Source of the DNA: Andrena cerasifolii
Taxonomy: Eukaryota; Arthropoda; Insecta; Hymenoptera; Andrenidae
DNA length: 64,000 bases
Reading direction: 5' to 3'
Assembly (NCBI RefSeq): GCF_050908995.1
Contig: NC_135132.1
Coordinates: 10,163,001-10,227,000, forward strand
The notes beneath the pieces are model-generated. The model had not been told where the DNA came from. It saw nothing but the letters and a program-made list of their open reading frames with translations, and did no database searches. Shown one piece after another: positions 49,113 through 61,616 of the stretch. Position 1 is the stretch's first letter, and each line of letters opens with the position of its first letter. A program made the position numbers and the translations under genes.

Positions 49113-50792
49113 CTTTGAAATGGGCCTGTGCACGGTGGGACAAGCGAACCGTGTTACGGCCAGATAGCTGCACACCGTGTTTCAAGCCTCTTTTGACCGC
49201 CGCTGTGTTCGTGGCGGAACACAGGAGCGGTGCGCGCTGAGAAAATAAATCCTCCTATCGAAAAACAACAGTCTCGGTCTTGTTTACCCCGCCACCTGCA
49301 TGCGCTGGATGTAATTCGAGCTAGGCTAGGTTCCGTTTACCTCGAAACATCGAGGCTCCGCTGTATATAACAACATTTCCTTCCCAGCTCCCTTCCCCAT
49401 CCCCTTACGTAACCCCCGTCGGACAGACAGACAGACAGGCGAGACGAGGATGCGATAATATTTGACAAGCGGGATGATGGAGCGTTCGATATCTTCGGGA
49501 ACAGGGGAATTACAGTTCCCGGAACTCTTTTCCCTCGCTATATATAGCCTCGTTCCGCGAGAGGGGAGCGGGGAGGTTCATCAACGGAGGCACATGCTCG
49601 GGTGAGGCGAACCCTCTCGAAAACTATAACTTCGCCCGGAGCGTTCAATTGAACGGTGCGTTCCGCGTGCGGTGAACGCCCACAAGGCGTCCGCTGCTCG
49701 CTGTGCGTGCCCGAAGGTCCACGGTCAACGGTTCCCGCACAGGAGGGGGGGGTGTACGCGCTGCGCGGACGAATTCCGACCGCCGAAAAGGTCCGCGCGT
49801 AACAAGGATGCACGAAGAGGGACCGAGCAGACGGTGGAAAAAGTGGCACGCAGTCGGTCAGGGCAAGCAACAATGCGGGGCGCGAGCGAAGGCTGCGCGC
49901 GCGAGAGCTGCTGCCGCGACAGAGCGCGCCTGCTCGATCCCGGGACACGAGGTGTACGAGGGAGAGCGTGATACAAGGATAGGGACACCCTGTGCGCCCG
50001 TCTCCGTCGCACTCGGGGTCTGGGCAGGCTGGCTGGCACTCCCGAAATAATGTTGAACCGCGTGGGAGCGGCGATGCGCGGCGGAGGGGGTAGAGGGGCC
50101 GAGGAGCGGCGCAGGGGGCGACCATTCGCTGGCTCGAGGGGGTAGGTAGGTCGAGGAAGAGGAGCATGAGGAAGAAGGCCAAAGGACGAGAGAAGCGCGC
50201 GCCCGTGCCGACGGTTACATAATTCACGTAATCAAGAGACACGGCAGTGTCTCGCGCCAAGTACACGCACGGCGCGCGACACAGAGTGTCTGTATTACGG
50301 CCACGACCCGCTATCAAGAACCCTTCGATTATCGAACCTCAATAATGGTTTATTCCGAGTAGATTTTCAACGGTCTTAACGGATAGCTTGGCTTTGATTT
50401 GCATGAGAAAAGTGTCTTCGTTTTGTTCCTACGTGCCTTATGAGCTCAGATATTCCAATGCAAAGTTCCAGTTTGACGAATTTTATGTGCTAAAAGATTA
50501 GGCAGCGTCGGCGTCAAGTGTCGGCGAGAAGGGAACATGAAAGGGGGAGGAAATGTACCGCCAATTCACGCAGCACGAAAGATGAAAGCAGCTACGTTCA
50601 GGTCGCTAGTAACGTAACCTAGCTAGTGTCAATACAGCATAACCTGCCCAGTGTCAGATAAGGTAAGTTGTCCGAATTTTTTAAATGTCACGAGCTTTTA
50701 CACCAAACAGAACACTGAGTTATTGTCTCAATTAACAAGATAAAGCGCTAAAAAATTTAATACAGTTTTTAGACAGAGCTGATAGAAACCAA

Positions 50793-51099
50793 GGAGACGC
50801 ACAGACTTGGAAGTTGTACGGAGAAGGTTCAACGGAGATGCATCTTGTTTCGCACAAGTTTCTGGAAATTTGTACCACGCTTGTACAAAATAATATATTG
50901 TAACATATTGCGTTTAATTTGCCAGATATTTTTATACCGGCTAATTATTTTTAATTTAGAGTTTCTATGTAAAGCTTATAGAAATGAAGGGGCGCACAGG
51001 CTTGGGTAAAAATGAAGGGGGCGCACAGGCTTAGAGGTTGTCCAGAGAAGGTTAGACAGAGGAGCATCTTCTGTTGCATAAGTTTCTGGAAATTTGTCA
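50793..51099 (+). repeat. Imperfect direct duplication of an 80-bp unit
   Basis: The segment 50793-50873 (CGCACAGACTTGG... to TTTCTGGAAATTTGTA) recurs at 51019-51099 with about 80 percent identity. A smaller GGCGCACAGGCTT tandem lies at 50990-51033. No coding potential. Confidence 0.7.
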
Positions 51100-51900
51100 A
51101 ATAAGGTAAAGAGACAAAAATTTTCAAAAGATGTAGCATTAAGAATTAGGAAAATTATAGTCGATCGCTCGCAATGTAGAGCAAGTCACATTAGTGAAGA
51201 AAGTAGGCTGAAAACACATCTCCCTTGATTTTTTTCAATCTTTTGTGAAATACATTCGTAATACTTTAAAATCCACAGTAGTTGCTACGCCATTCATTAA
51301 TTTTATTAGTTTCCCATTAACGATATTAATTTAATTCGTCAATAAACATACTAAATTAATTTTATACCAACACCAATAAATTGTGCGTTAAAAATATTGG
51401 ATCTCTTGGTTCATTTTCGCTAAATTACAATTAGCATTTAAATTTCTTTCTTTCTTTTAAATTTAAATGACTTTCTGCCATACGCTCTCACCTCCTTCGG
51501 ACACATTTTGTAGTTTCTACACTTACTATAGCAAAGGGCCACTCTATTTCTATATAAGTTCTACATTATGTTGTAACTAAAATGTGGATTTTGTATATAT
51601 ACAGATAATCGAAGCAGAAGATGATGCAGTGTGGTCTACCAGAGAACAAAATTTATTGCGATATAGTATTATATTAATTAAACGATTTTATTCAGCTTCG
51701 ATTCTCTGTTCGCTTCTTGTATGTTTGGTTCATAGCTGAAAACTCAAATTTAAACCAATTCCACCAATACAATTGTCTTGAAGTTTTGCAGGCGTGCATA
51801 GTTTGGATAACAATACAATATATTTAAAAAAATAAATAAATAACCCCTGAGGGGGTGAAAAAATTATGCAGTCATCAATAAACACTACAAAATGTGTGAA

Positions 51901-52514
51901 ATCTCCACAAAATTACCTTTTTTAAAAAAAGGTACAAAAAAGTGCGCCAAGTATACGCGCGCGCAGACGAACGAAAAAAAGTTGTCGTAAATTTATTAAT
52001 GTGCTATATTTAGCTTTACAAAACTAATGATATACAAAAATTGCGCCAATTATAACAATGGCTGTCTATACAAACAAAAAATGTATTAAATAATATTAAG
52101 CAGATATTTTTATTTTATACAAATACATATTTCAATACCAATAAATATTTTATTCAAAATGTACATGTTGATGTATTTTAGATTTGTAACGGAGTTATTG
52201 TAAATTTTGAATACGAAGACAATTAACATTTTTTCAGTGTCACAGCGCCAAGTATTTTGAATAAAATATTTATTGGTATTGAAATTTCTATTTGTATAAA
52301 ACAAAACTATATCTGCTTAATATTATTTAATACATTTTTCGTTTGAATAATAGCCATTGTTACAATTGGCGCAATTTTTGTACATCATTAGTTTTGTAAA
52401 GCTAAATACAGCACATTAATAAATTTACAACAACTTTTTTTCGTTCGCCTGCGCGCGCATATGCTTGGCGCACTTTTTCGTACCTTTTTTTAAAAAAGAT
52501 AATTCTGTGGAGAT
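51901..52514. mobile_element. 614-bp palindromic foldback element
   Basis: ATCTCCACAAAATTACCTTT at the left is mirrored at the right end. The arms are about 260 bp and contain GTGCGCCAAG, GCGCGCGCAG, TTGCGCCAAT and AATACCAATAAATA in both orientations, with the centre near 52200. Non-coding. A target duplication is not obvious. Confidence 0.75.
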
Positions 52515-53014
52515 GTCTTTATCGCGCGATCTGTGCGTCCTCTTTGCGTTATCCCCAGGCTCTAGGGAGGGTGGCCGATCCTTAGAGGCGGCAAGGGTTG
52601 CGTCTAAACGAAACTGAACCGACAGCAGAGGCTGAGGGAGAGAGAGAGAAAGAGAGATGGAGGAAGAGTGTATGTACGTACGTGTACACACAAGAAAGAG
52701 GGTGTCAGGGTGAGGGAGACACCGGACGGTAAGATAGAGAAGCGAGGATGTATATATATCGCATAGAACGGGAAGATTCACACACGTGCGTGTGTGCATG
52801 GACGGGGAAGGGTGATCGGCTGTGGGGGCTGCGGTGGCCATTGGGTGGGCCAGAGATTAGAGGGGGCGGGGTGAAGAGGGAGGGCTGTTTGCGTGTCCTA
52901 TCCCCCACCCTACCTCCCACCCCTTTCCCCGTCGAATCTCCCCTCCCTCCCGCCCGCCGGCCCCCCTCAGAATGGCGAATCAATCGGAGGGTATACCACG
53001 GGCGATATACTCAC

Positions 53015-53700
53015 CGCGGATGGTCCTGCAAGATGTCTCGGGTGTCTTCACGAGGTGGCAAGAAGGAGAGGAAATTTGATGTCACATACGCCGCTTCATC
53101 AGGCCACTGCGCGCCGTTTATACCACTCCGCTTAGCGCTTGCCACTAAAAATATACTCACTTGCCGTGTATGCCCCCGCCTTCACGTCTTGTACCGTGAC
53201 CGACACATTTAATCGCGGCTTTCGGAGCACTCGTGCTTGCAGGCCACACCGTACGAAACGAACGACCGCGGGTCGGCTCGATTCCCCTGGATATATTATA
53301 TATCGTGTCACGGACGCCCGCCCGTTCGCCCGTTGCGCTCGCACACGCTCGATGGTGCCGGCTGCCGCCGCTTGTCGCCGCTGCCTGCCCGGACACGGCG
53401 GGGGACCGAGGACTGCCGAAAAAGAAAAAAAAAAAGAAAAAAAAGAGGGGGAAAGAACGATCCTCGGTACTCCCGAGGTCTGGCACCGTTCGAGAAGACA
53501 GGCACCTCGCGGAACACAGAGCGTGCCACTGTGTGTAAAAGAGAGAAAGAGAGAGAGGGAGAGAGAGATAGAGAAAGGAGCAGCCTCTTGGTCGTTTTCG
53601 CGCGCGCGACCCAAACGAGAGAAGAATCCTGGCGACGCACGAAAATACACGCGCGAGGCCCCCCCGAGGAGGTGTTTCTCGTTCGAACTCGAGAGAGAGA
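53015..53700 (-). promoter_or_regulatory. Candidate non-coding first exon/promoter region (minus strand)
   Basis: Two strong minus-strand donors, both GTGAGTAT, follow 53161 and 53015 (GT at 53159-53160 and 53013-53014). The sequence to their right is CpG-rich and GA/CT-rich, like an insect promoter. It could be an alternative 5' exon of PMCA about 27 kb upstream. A hAT element is inserted immediately to its right. No transcript evidence. Confidence 0.25.
53543..53580 (+). repeat. GA-rich microsatellite
   Basis: Run of GAGA/GAAA units next to the hAT insertion. GAGA-type motifs are frequent at insect promoters. Confidence 0.6.
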
Positions 53701-53703
53701 CTC

Positions 53704-55827
53704 CTCCGACCCAGTGATACCAGATCGGGGACGGGTTCCCTCGAGAATTTCCCCCACCTCGCATGCACACTACGCCGCAGCTGCCTGTCCGTGAGCTCGG
53801 CGCTTCGGGAAACGTCGGGAAGACGAGAGAGAAAACGAATGCTGTGTCTTTCTCTCTCGCTCTTCAAACGCCGCGATCCAAGGAGGTGAGGTGCAAGCGA
53901 CACGCGGCCGTGCGCGATCTTTTTGAGTGCCTCGAGATACACTTTTCAACTTTCTGACATATGCATAATACTCTTGTAATGAAAAAAAATTTGGAAAAAG
54001 TTTTGTTACGGAAATCACGTTTTAAGACCTCCTGATCACGTTTTCATTATTTAGAAAAGAGCTTTTTTTTTTAAATATCTCATATATTTGTTAACACGAT
54101 TACGTTACTCATCCGTAGTTACAGTTTTAGAAAATTGCAACAGTGCGTTGCACTTTCTGCGATAATTGATCTGTAATGAGAAGACAAAGTCTGGGTTCTG
54201 TTTTTCAAATACGTTCTAGAGTATTTTAATGACTTTACTTTATTCTTTCAGTCGCAACAAATAAGAATACAGTTGCTTCAAAATACTGCCAAAATTCTTT
54301 TGTACAATATTTTACGTAATTTTTTGAAACCGCAGCTTTTGGGCCACATGGATTCAGTAAAATTAATAGATTTTTTTAAGAGGCGATAATCAAATCGCAT
54401 TTAATAGCATTCATTTAGGTCCGGATTGTGATACGTTTCTTTGTCAGTTAGTTGCAGAAGGCAAACCCGATATTGTCCAAACCGTTCGAGAAAATTGTAC
54501 TAAATTTTACATAACAGCTGCAAACGAAATTCGTAATCGATAGGCAATCGATGACGAATTTCTGAGCAAGTTGTGTTTTTAAGCCGCGTTCGGCATTAGT
54601 AGATAATGCCAGAAACTCCTCCTTCGTAAGTGTTCTCTTTATTGCTCAGAAATTGGGGGGTTTCGACGAAGACGGTTTGCAAAAAGAATGGTCGACATTG
54701 CACCTGAATTTTGCACATGCAGGCAAGCAGATGCTTTGTACATTAGCTTTTGATGGTGTTTGGCAAACGGTGTTGGTAACGCGAAAATTCAAAATTTTTG
54801 TAATGATTTTGTACATTTTAGTGCGCTACATGTATCGCGATGTTAGCTTTCCATAACCAATTGTTTACATTTCCTGCCCGATGGAAGAGACCACCACTTT
54901 CCCATAGTTTCCATCGAGCAGTAGCGTGCAAGCTGCGCGTAATTAATTTGTAAATAGTGCGCGATTCTTCGTCGCAACTTGATATAATTATCGAAAAATC
55001 TAGCCATAAATGTGATTACGTTTAGATTTTAGATCATAGTCTGAAAAAATATTTGTTATCGAAGGCTGCTACAGCGTCCATGGTACTGGGCAAGAGTGGA
55101 TTCTAATTTTAACAAAGTTCACCAATGTACAGTATCAAAATATTGATCTTCTATAAAAAAAAAAAAATCATTTTAAGGTTTGAAAAATAGAAATAGCTCA
55201 AATAAAAAGTAAGGAAATTTAAAATGAAAAGAAGAAATTATGAATGCACATTTTTCGTTAAACAAGTTAAAGAAGAACTATATTCAACTTTTTTTTATGT
55301 AGAATTTAGTTCGTATATCTGAAAAATCGAAGAACCACAACGAGTAATTATTATTTTTCGTGATCTAATCGGATCTTAAGACAAGAATATAAAATTTGAA
55401 TATAAAGTTTCATTGAAATCCATTTTGCCGTTTAAACGTAATCGAGTTAACAAAAATATGAGATATTTAAAAAAAATCTTTTTCCTAAATAGTCAAAACG
55501 TGATCAGGAGGTCTTAAAACGTGATTTGCGTAACAAAACTTTTTCCAAATTTTTTTTTCATTACAAGATTATTATATGTCAGAAAGTGAAAAGCGTATCT
55601 CGAGGCACTCAAGAAGGATCGCGCACGGCCGCGTGTGCACCTCACCTCCTTGGATCGCAGCGTTTGAAGAGCGAGAGAGAAAGACACAGCATTCGTTTTC
55701 TCTCTCGTCTCCCCGACGTTTCCCGAAGCGCCGAGCTCACGGACACGCAGCTCCGGCGTAGTGTGCATGCGTGGTGGGGGAAATTCTCGAGGGAACCCGT
55801 CCCCGATCTGGTATCACTGCTCCGACC
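53704..55827. mobile_element. hAT superfamily transposon, 2108 bp, with 8-bp target duplication
   Basis: The body 53712-55819 begins CAGTGATACCAGATCGGGG and ends with its inverted copy. The identical octamer CTCCGACC flanks both ends (53704-53711, 55820-55827). The terminal inverted repeats are unusually long: about 53712-54109 and 55433-55819, some 390 bp and roughly 90 percent identical. The interior holds decayed transposase-like sequence. Eight-bp duplication and CAGTG ends are diagnostic of hAT elements. Confidence 0.9.
54410..54780 (+). pseudogene. Decayed hAT-type transposase fragment
   Basis: One plus-strand frame reads LCQLVAEGKPDIVQTVRENC, then KFYITAANEIRNR, then hits TAG and TAA. 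Another frame then gives LGGFDEDGLQKEWSTLHLNF. This resembles the middle of hAT-like or domesticated hAT proteins in insects. In-frame stops and frameshifts show it is dead, so the element is not autonomous. Confidence 0.6.
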
Positions 55828-57480
55828 AACCAGGACGCGACGGCGCTAGGAGGTGGCACACGGGCGAAGGGGCACTGACGGGGTATTACGGTCCCCGCGG
55901 CGCCACGAGAGGGGTAGAAAAAGAAAGAGGGTGGAGGGAGCTGTTGGGAGGGGAAGAGAAGTATCTCGCGGAGAGAAAGGACTCCTGGTTGAACGGGCTC
56001 GGGGGAACGCGTGAGAATGGTGGTGCAGCGACGTCTACGAGGAAACGCGCACGGAGAAGGAACACCGAGGTGTATCGCTACCTCTTGCTCTTTCGTCGCG
56101 AGGCGCCGTGACGCGCCGCGCATGCGCACTACTATGCCGACCACCGTTAGAAAATCGCTTCTCCCTTCGCCCGCCCGCGCACCACCCCACCCGAACCTCC
56201 AGGAGAACTCCAAGAGAACACCTATACCCCCGGGCACCACACTCGGCTTATCGCGTCTCCACGGTACAACGGGTGGGTTGATTTCTTTGCCAGCTCAGGG
56301 CAACTGGCTCCCGTCCATTCGAATGGATATAGAATGGGAGGGGAAGAGACGGCTCGAGGTATCGACTGAGTGAATACGGTAGACGGCTGCTCCCTCGATG
56401 CCCCTTTCTCCACGCAGACCGACCGACCCGTGTCTATCGCGTGTTTTCAGTGACCAGCGAGAGTAGCCATACGACATCCGCGCATCGACGAGCCTCGTCG
56501 CGCGTGCGCGCGCACGCGAGCGTGCCTTCCGTTTCACGGATAACCGTTCCGCTGGCCTCGTGTCCGTTTCGAGTTGCGAAGCCTCTGTTATCAGACACAG
56601 ACGCTCGCTCTCTTTCTCTCTCCGGCTCGTCCCGTATTCCCCTCGTCCCTCTACAGGAATCCAAGGGGGCGAGCGCGCGAGCTCGTGGCACCTGGTTACG
56701 CGCGCGTGCGAGAGTAACTTTATCTTTTCGATAGCGCTTACATACGTGGTGGCGACTGATCACGGTCGATTGTGCGGGGGGGGAGGTGCGGAGGAGGATG
56801 GACAGATTAATGTACAGAGAAAGACAGGGGGAGAAAGTGAGAGAGAAAGACACGCGGATAGAGTGCGCGCGAGACGGAGAGACCGAGGGTCCTTCGTGCG
56901 CACACGAATTCGGTGCAAGTCACTGCACGATCCGCACGGTACTGCGGTCTCCGTTCGACTGGCGTGCCTCGGCTGTTCGACACGTTCCGCTAGTCACCGC
57001 GCACGCGCGCTGGCTCCACCTACAGCGCCCAACCCTCTAACATACTACCCCCGTTTTCTATCGTCTTCCTTTTGCCTCTTCCTTCCTCTCTGCACTATTT
57101 CCATCCCTCCCATCCGCCGTGCGTACTTCCTACATACCGTTTTTCTCATTCAGTTTGTTTTTTAAACCGGTTATATCTACACGGCTCGGAGTAAAATCGG
57201 CGCGCGGGTCCGCGGCGATTTTTTGCACACCCGGGCACGTCGCGGCCTATACCGCGGCCACGAAGGCAAGCAGAGGAAACGTCGAGGGGCTCGAAAAACC
57301 GCCCGGCGGAAGAATGATCGCGCGACACCGCGGCGAAGATATTTCTTAATAACTCTACCGGCTCGCGGAATTTAAACACGCCAGCCGAGAAAATGCCGCC
57401 GACATCGCGGAATTAAGTCCCGCCGAGTCCCTGACCCGTATGCACCAGCCACCGGGATTACGATCGCTCGCATACCCTTT

Positions 57481-57526
57481 TATAAATATATAATATTTTA
57501 TAAATATATATATATATATAATATTT
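57481..57526. repeat. AT dinucleotide tract
   Basis: TATAAATATATAATATT units, simple AT repeat. Confidence 0.8.
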
Positions 57527-60229
57527 CAATGTTCCTTAACAGTTGACCTTCGATATCCGAGCACCCTGCATCTCTCGCGAGGGATGTTGGGAACGCTTCA
57601 GCTGCGCAACGTTTGCGTATCGATAATCGGGGACGACGATGCGTCATCCTAAATTCGGTTGCTCTAGCTTTTCCTATTTCGCCGAGGGAACCGTTCGGTT
57701 CACCGCATTAAGAGCGGCGATCTTTGATTGCCTCTGCAGAAAAGCGTACCGCGCACGCGCCACGGACCATCCAAAACCTGAAAATACTTTCTGCCAAGAA
57801 AAATCCACCGAAACCCCCGCAACCCTCCGCCCCAGCCACATTTTCCGTTACTACGCGATGCACGCGTCCGACCGTGCGATTATCCGCTCCGCCTTAATAA
57901 ATTAGACACCCTGTCGCCGATGAATCGATTCCGCGATAACCGAACAGCGTCACTGGCGAAAACTAAAGAATACTTACTTCCAATCGAGATCGTCACTGCG
58001 GTCGAATGTGAGAATTCGCAATGCTTTCAACGTTTTTGAAATTCTTCAAAAAAAACTACGCAAATGGTGGGGATAAGTAAAGGAGGATGAATTTCAGTTC
58101 CGGGTGGAGGATCAGATAGAAACATGCTTTTAGGGGAAAAAACTGCGATACGCTATCGGTTGATTCCAGTTCAAACAGGTTTCCAACGAACCGACGTGCT
58201 CTGACGTCACGCGCATCCCAGTTAACAAACGTATCACGCTCGAAACCGTTGCGCAGCTAATTTCCACTAGCGCGCGCGTAAGCCACGGTGGGATTAATTT
58301 TATTGCCGCGAATTAATATAATTAACTCTAGTTTGTTAAAAGCCCAGCCGTTGACGTCAAGCGCTGACGCCGCAGACCTCGAGGACGATTCTCACGGCCG
58401 GAAGGAAACTGCCAATCTTTGTGAAACGCATTCGAGCGTTCCTCAGTTTTCGCAGCTCGCGATAATCAGGAAGCCACGAGCGAACCTTTCGGCCAGGCGA
58501 TCCGTTTAACGTCACACCCTCCCCTCGAAAGGAAAAGTGTGTACAGGAGGATCCTAAACGGTTACGCGAATTTTTTGCGGAGCACAGGCCGCGCCATCTG
58601 GCGGCGAGTGTTTCAACCGCGCGGCCGCGCGGTGGTCAGTAAGGTGGGACTTTCGAAATGTGGATTTCGAATTGCTGCAAGTGGTAAGGTTTAGCAATAG
58701 AGTTCTGGGATTATCCATCGAGTTGTAGGGAATTAATGCTGTAAGGGGAATGAGTTTTAAGCGCTCGTATTGCTAGATATGAAACCTAAAGCCTCGTTTA
58801 GATTAGTCGAGTTGTATTTCATGGCAAGTGACGCTAAAAGAATCTAACATACTTCACTAATTCACTTGAAAGAATTGGTTCGCGGTGGTAAAGTAGTTTC
58901 CCTTCTTCTCCTTCACTTAAAGTTGACAGGGAATGCTTTGTTGCTATATACTTTAATTTCAAGAAAAGTGAGGTTATGAACTATCAGAAATTTTATAGGG
59001 AAAGTGTATAACAAATTTGTAGTACAAAACCAGTAGAACAAGAGGCAATGTTCCCTGCGCTACACAACGTGAACGTGTTAACGTACACCCTGTATACTAG
59101 ATAACATTCGAAGGTGGGATTTCGATTGAGGGTATAGCACCCGTGGTGAAATCGCTTTGACGAAGCCTTGTAACCGTCGGATCAAAGACTCGGGTGCGTG
59201 ATGAACGGGTGCTTAAAAATAGCCGAGCGTGTGGCGAATAAAAACGGAAAGAACCGAACGTCGCCTAGAGGCCGAGCGCGAATCGCTGCAGGAAACGAAA
59301 CCCTAACAGTGTAATGATTTCCTAGCACCGACAAATACCTGATTCTTCCCAATCTGCCTGTGCCTTGTTCGGGTGGTATATTTTTGAATTTTAGAATCTT
59401 AATAATTATCAGGGGGAAAATGAATTTTTAAAATTGAAAATCGAATACAGGAGTATGCTTCTATTTTGCGCCAGTGTACACCTGGCTGATACTCATATGG
59501 AAATTCACCTTAATGTTATACGAATTGTGTAATTTTTACTTCCGCATGTGATAGCAAAATATATATTGTTGTTCCTTAAATTTCAAGTTCACACTGAATC
59601 GATTTGTTTGTTATTAAAGAGTCCCATTTAAATCTACCGCCAGTTATCTACCAGTGCCACTCTGCAGTACCGACAGCGCTGATGGAAACAGGAGGTTTTT
59701 ACTTACTGACTTGAATGCACATTTGCAAGTAATCTATTCCACAAGCAATTAGCAATCTCGATTACGCTACACAATTACAGCATCCGGTTACGTTACCATA
59801 TTAGATAAGATTAGAATTCTTTCAAAGTAACGAGCTCGTAGCGATACACGTAACAACGCAGTCGATTCAATGCGATCCTTTCAAAGCAACAAGATTCTAT
59901 CATTCTATCAATAAATTCGCTACCTTCGCTCTACGAAACCGAAAATCCATCACACGGCAGAATCAAATCAAATCCAGAAGCAAAATTAATAAAAACAAGT
60001 TTCCTGAGAGGACCAAAAATCTATTCCCTCGGTTTGAATACTTGTAACCGCCAAAATCTACGCGGGACAAAATGGCGGATCTGATATCCTTTCGAAAGAA
60101 TAGCATTCGCGTTTGAAGTACCTCAAATGGAGTTTATCTCTGTCATAACAGAATTCGATGTTTTATCGACCCTTAAATTCGAATCACATACATAGAAACA
60201 TTAAATGATTGAAACTTGGCGTCACTCAC

Positions 60230-60530
60230 CGACGACGTTCCACGACGCTTTCCATGGCCACAGCATAAATCCTAGTTGTCTTTTGGGCAGTCTTCAATTC
60301 CTCCGGCAAAAAAAAGTCCTGTCGTTGATGGGACCAGTCACTCCACACTACTTAGTTTATTCATCGAAAAGAACGCAAATATTTCACGAAAAAAGGGAAC
60401 GCGACCACAACGATCCTCCACCTATGGCGGACACGCGTGCACTGAATTGTACTAACTCGACGCATGCACCTTGCGCGGTATGTTGAAAACGGTCCACTGC
60501 GCATGGCACGCCAGAACCGTCTCCCCAAGA
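60230..60530 (-). other. Candidate first exon with strong donor and short upstream ORF
   Basis: On the minus strand a strong donor CGTCGTCG|GTGAGT ends an exon at 60230. An ATG at 60253-60255 lies 26 nt before the donor (MESVVERR...). An initiator-like TCAGT lies upstream near 60450. It sits about 1 kb past the oxidase poly(A) signal, so a new gene could start here. It could be the distal 5' exon of PMCA or of an unrecognised gene. Confidence 0.3.
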
Positions 60531-61521
60531 GGCTCCGTATGTGCAACGAAAAAACATTTTAAGCACTAGCGTTAATAACAAATTCGAGCTAGAGTCTTAA
60601 GAATATTGTTTGTCACTATCAGTATACTTTACAGAGTCTATTAGGTGTTGGTTTAATTATTTTGAGGGGATATAAAAGCAATTTTGTTCGTAGTATTTTG
60701 GACAGGGTCTGTGTAATAGTGGTACGTCACTGTAGGACGAGAAGAGGATCTCGGGAAATTTCTTGCAAACTGAATCAGGATAGAAAATCCAAACGATATC
60801 CCATTCGATGTTCCACAGGTCTTTTACCTTTTAAGTAAAGTTAGAAAACTCTACGTGCTTCGTAGAGATCTATAAACAGTCTAATGTATTTAACCTAATT
60901 GCTTTCCAGATGGTTAAAATATCCTATCTAAAATAATGCATTACGTAATTTGTACGTTAATAATTAATAATTAATTACCTACTGGTTTTAATTTGAATGA
61001 AGGAAAATAAGGACGGTACAAAGGAAATAATACATCTTCAGTTTTCTCGGTTGTTTCAAAATGCTAGATAGGACATTTTAACTAAGGAGTATGCGGTCTA
61101 CAAGTATGCGGTCGTTATAAAAATAACTTTCATGAAACATCAATATTAAATAGAAATTAAAAGTACCAGTCAGTCCAACGGTGATAAAATTGTGGTAACA
61201 AAGTGTTGGAGACTGAACTAGTTTGCTGTCGACGCCTGACGATGCGTGTCGTCTGACTCGCGCGAGCACACGCAAATTGGACTATACACGGATAATTTCG
61301 ACAGGATTCCACTACGGGAAATCGATGATTCATTAATTCTACGTTACAGGATTAGCGAAGAAGGTATGAAATATGAATGCGAAAAATGTGCAAATCTGTT
61401 TCTTAATTCATCTTCTTACATTCAGACAATTTTCAATTTATCAGTATTATAACTTGCTACCTAGTTTGTGTTCACTCTGTCTTCGAATAATTATATACTA
61501 AGGACGTGCAGGCATTTGTAT

Positions 61522-61527
61522 TTTATT
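61522..61527 (-). terminator. Poly(A) signal of the oxidase gene
   Basis: AATAAA on the minus strand, about 20 nt after the stop codon, implying a very short 3' UTR. Confidence 0.6.
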
Positions 61528-61548
61528 AGAACAGCATCAGATACTACA

Positions 61549-61616
61549 TCAAAGTATCATTTGCTCCTTGCTGGTTAAGCTCGTTAACAGAATCCTCTCC
61601 GTGGTAACAGGCCCAT
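61549..61616 (-). CDS. Oxidase last exon
   Basis: 68 nt including the TGA at 61549-61551; acceptor TTTACAG|AT. It encodes GPVTTERILLTSLTSKEQMI and ends ..IL. Confidence 0.9.

Larger units (their letters stand above)
26543..61521. other. 35-kb interval without recognisable coding genes
   Basis: Lies between the first coding exon of PMCA and the oxidase gene. Open frames here are short or in GC-rich shadow frames and none resembles a known family, except a decayed transposase at 54.4-54.8 kb. Because the PMCA leader is spliced, this interval probably contains its distal 5' exons and promoters. CpG-rich stretches stand out at 26.7-27.8, 36.7-37.2, 46.0-46.6, 48.8-50.3, 52.8-53.7 and 55.8-57.1 kb. 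The rest is AT-rich DNA with transposon remnants. Confidence 0.6.

Noticed and set aside
49538..50317. 259-codon minus-strand open frame
   Set aside because: In a CpG-rich block where stops are rare on several frames; Arg/Pro/Ser-rich with no recognisable domain or start context.
53132..53942. Overlapping 200-260-codon frames on both strands
   Set aside because: GC-rich low-complexity DNA running into the transposon terminal repeat, so reading frames there cannot be one gene.
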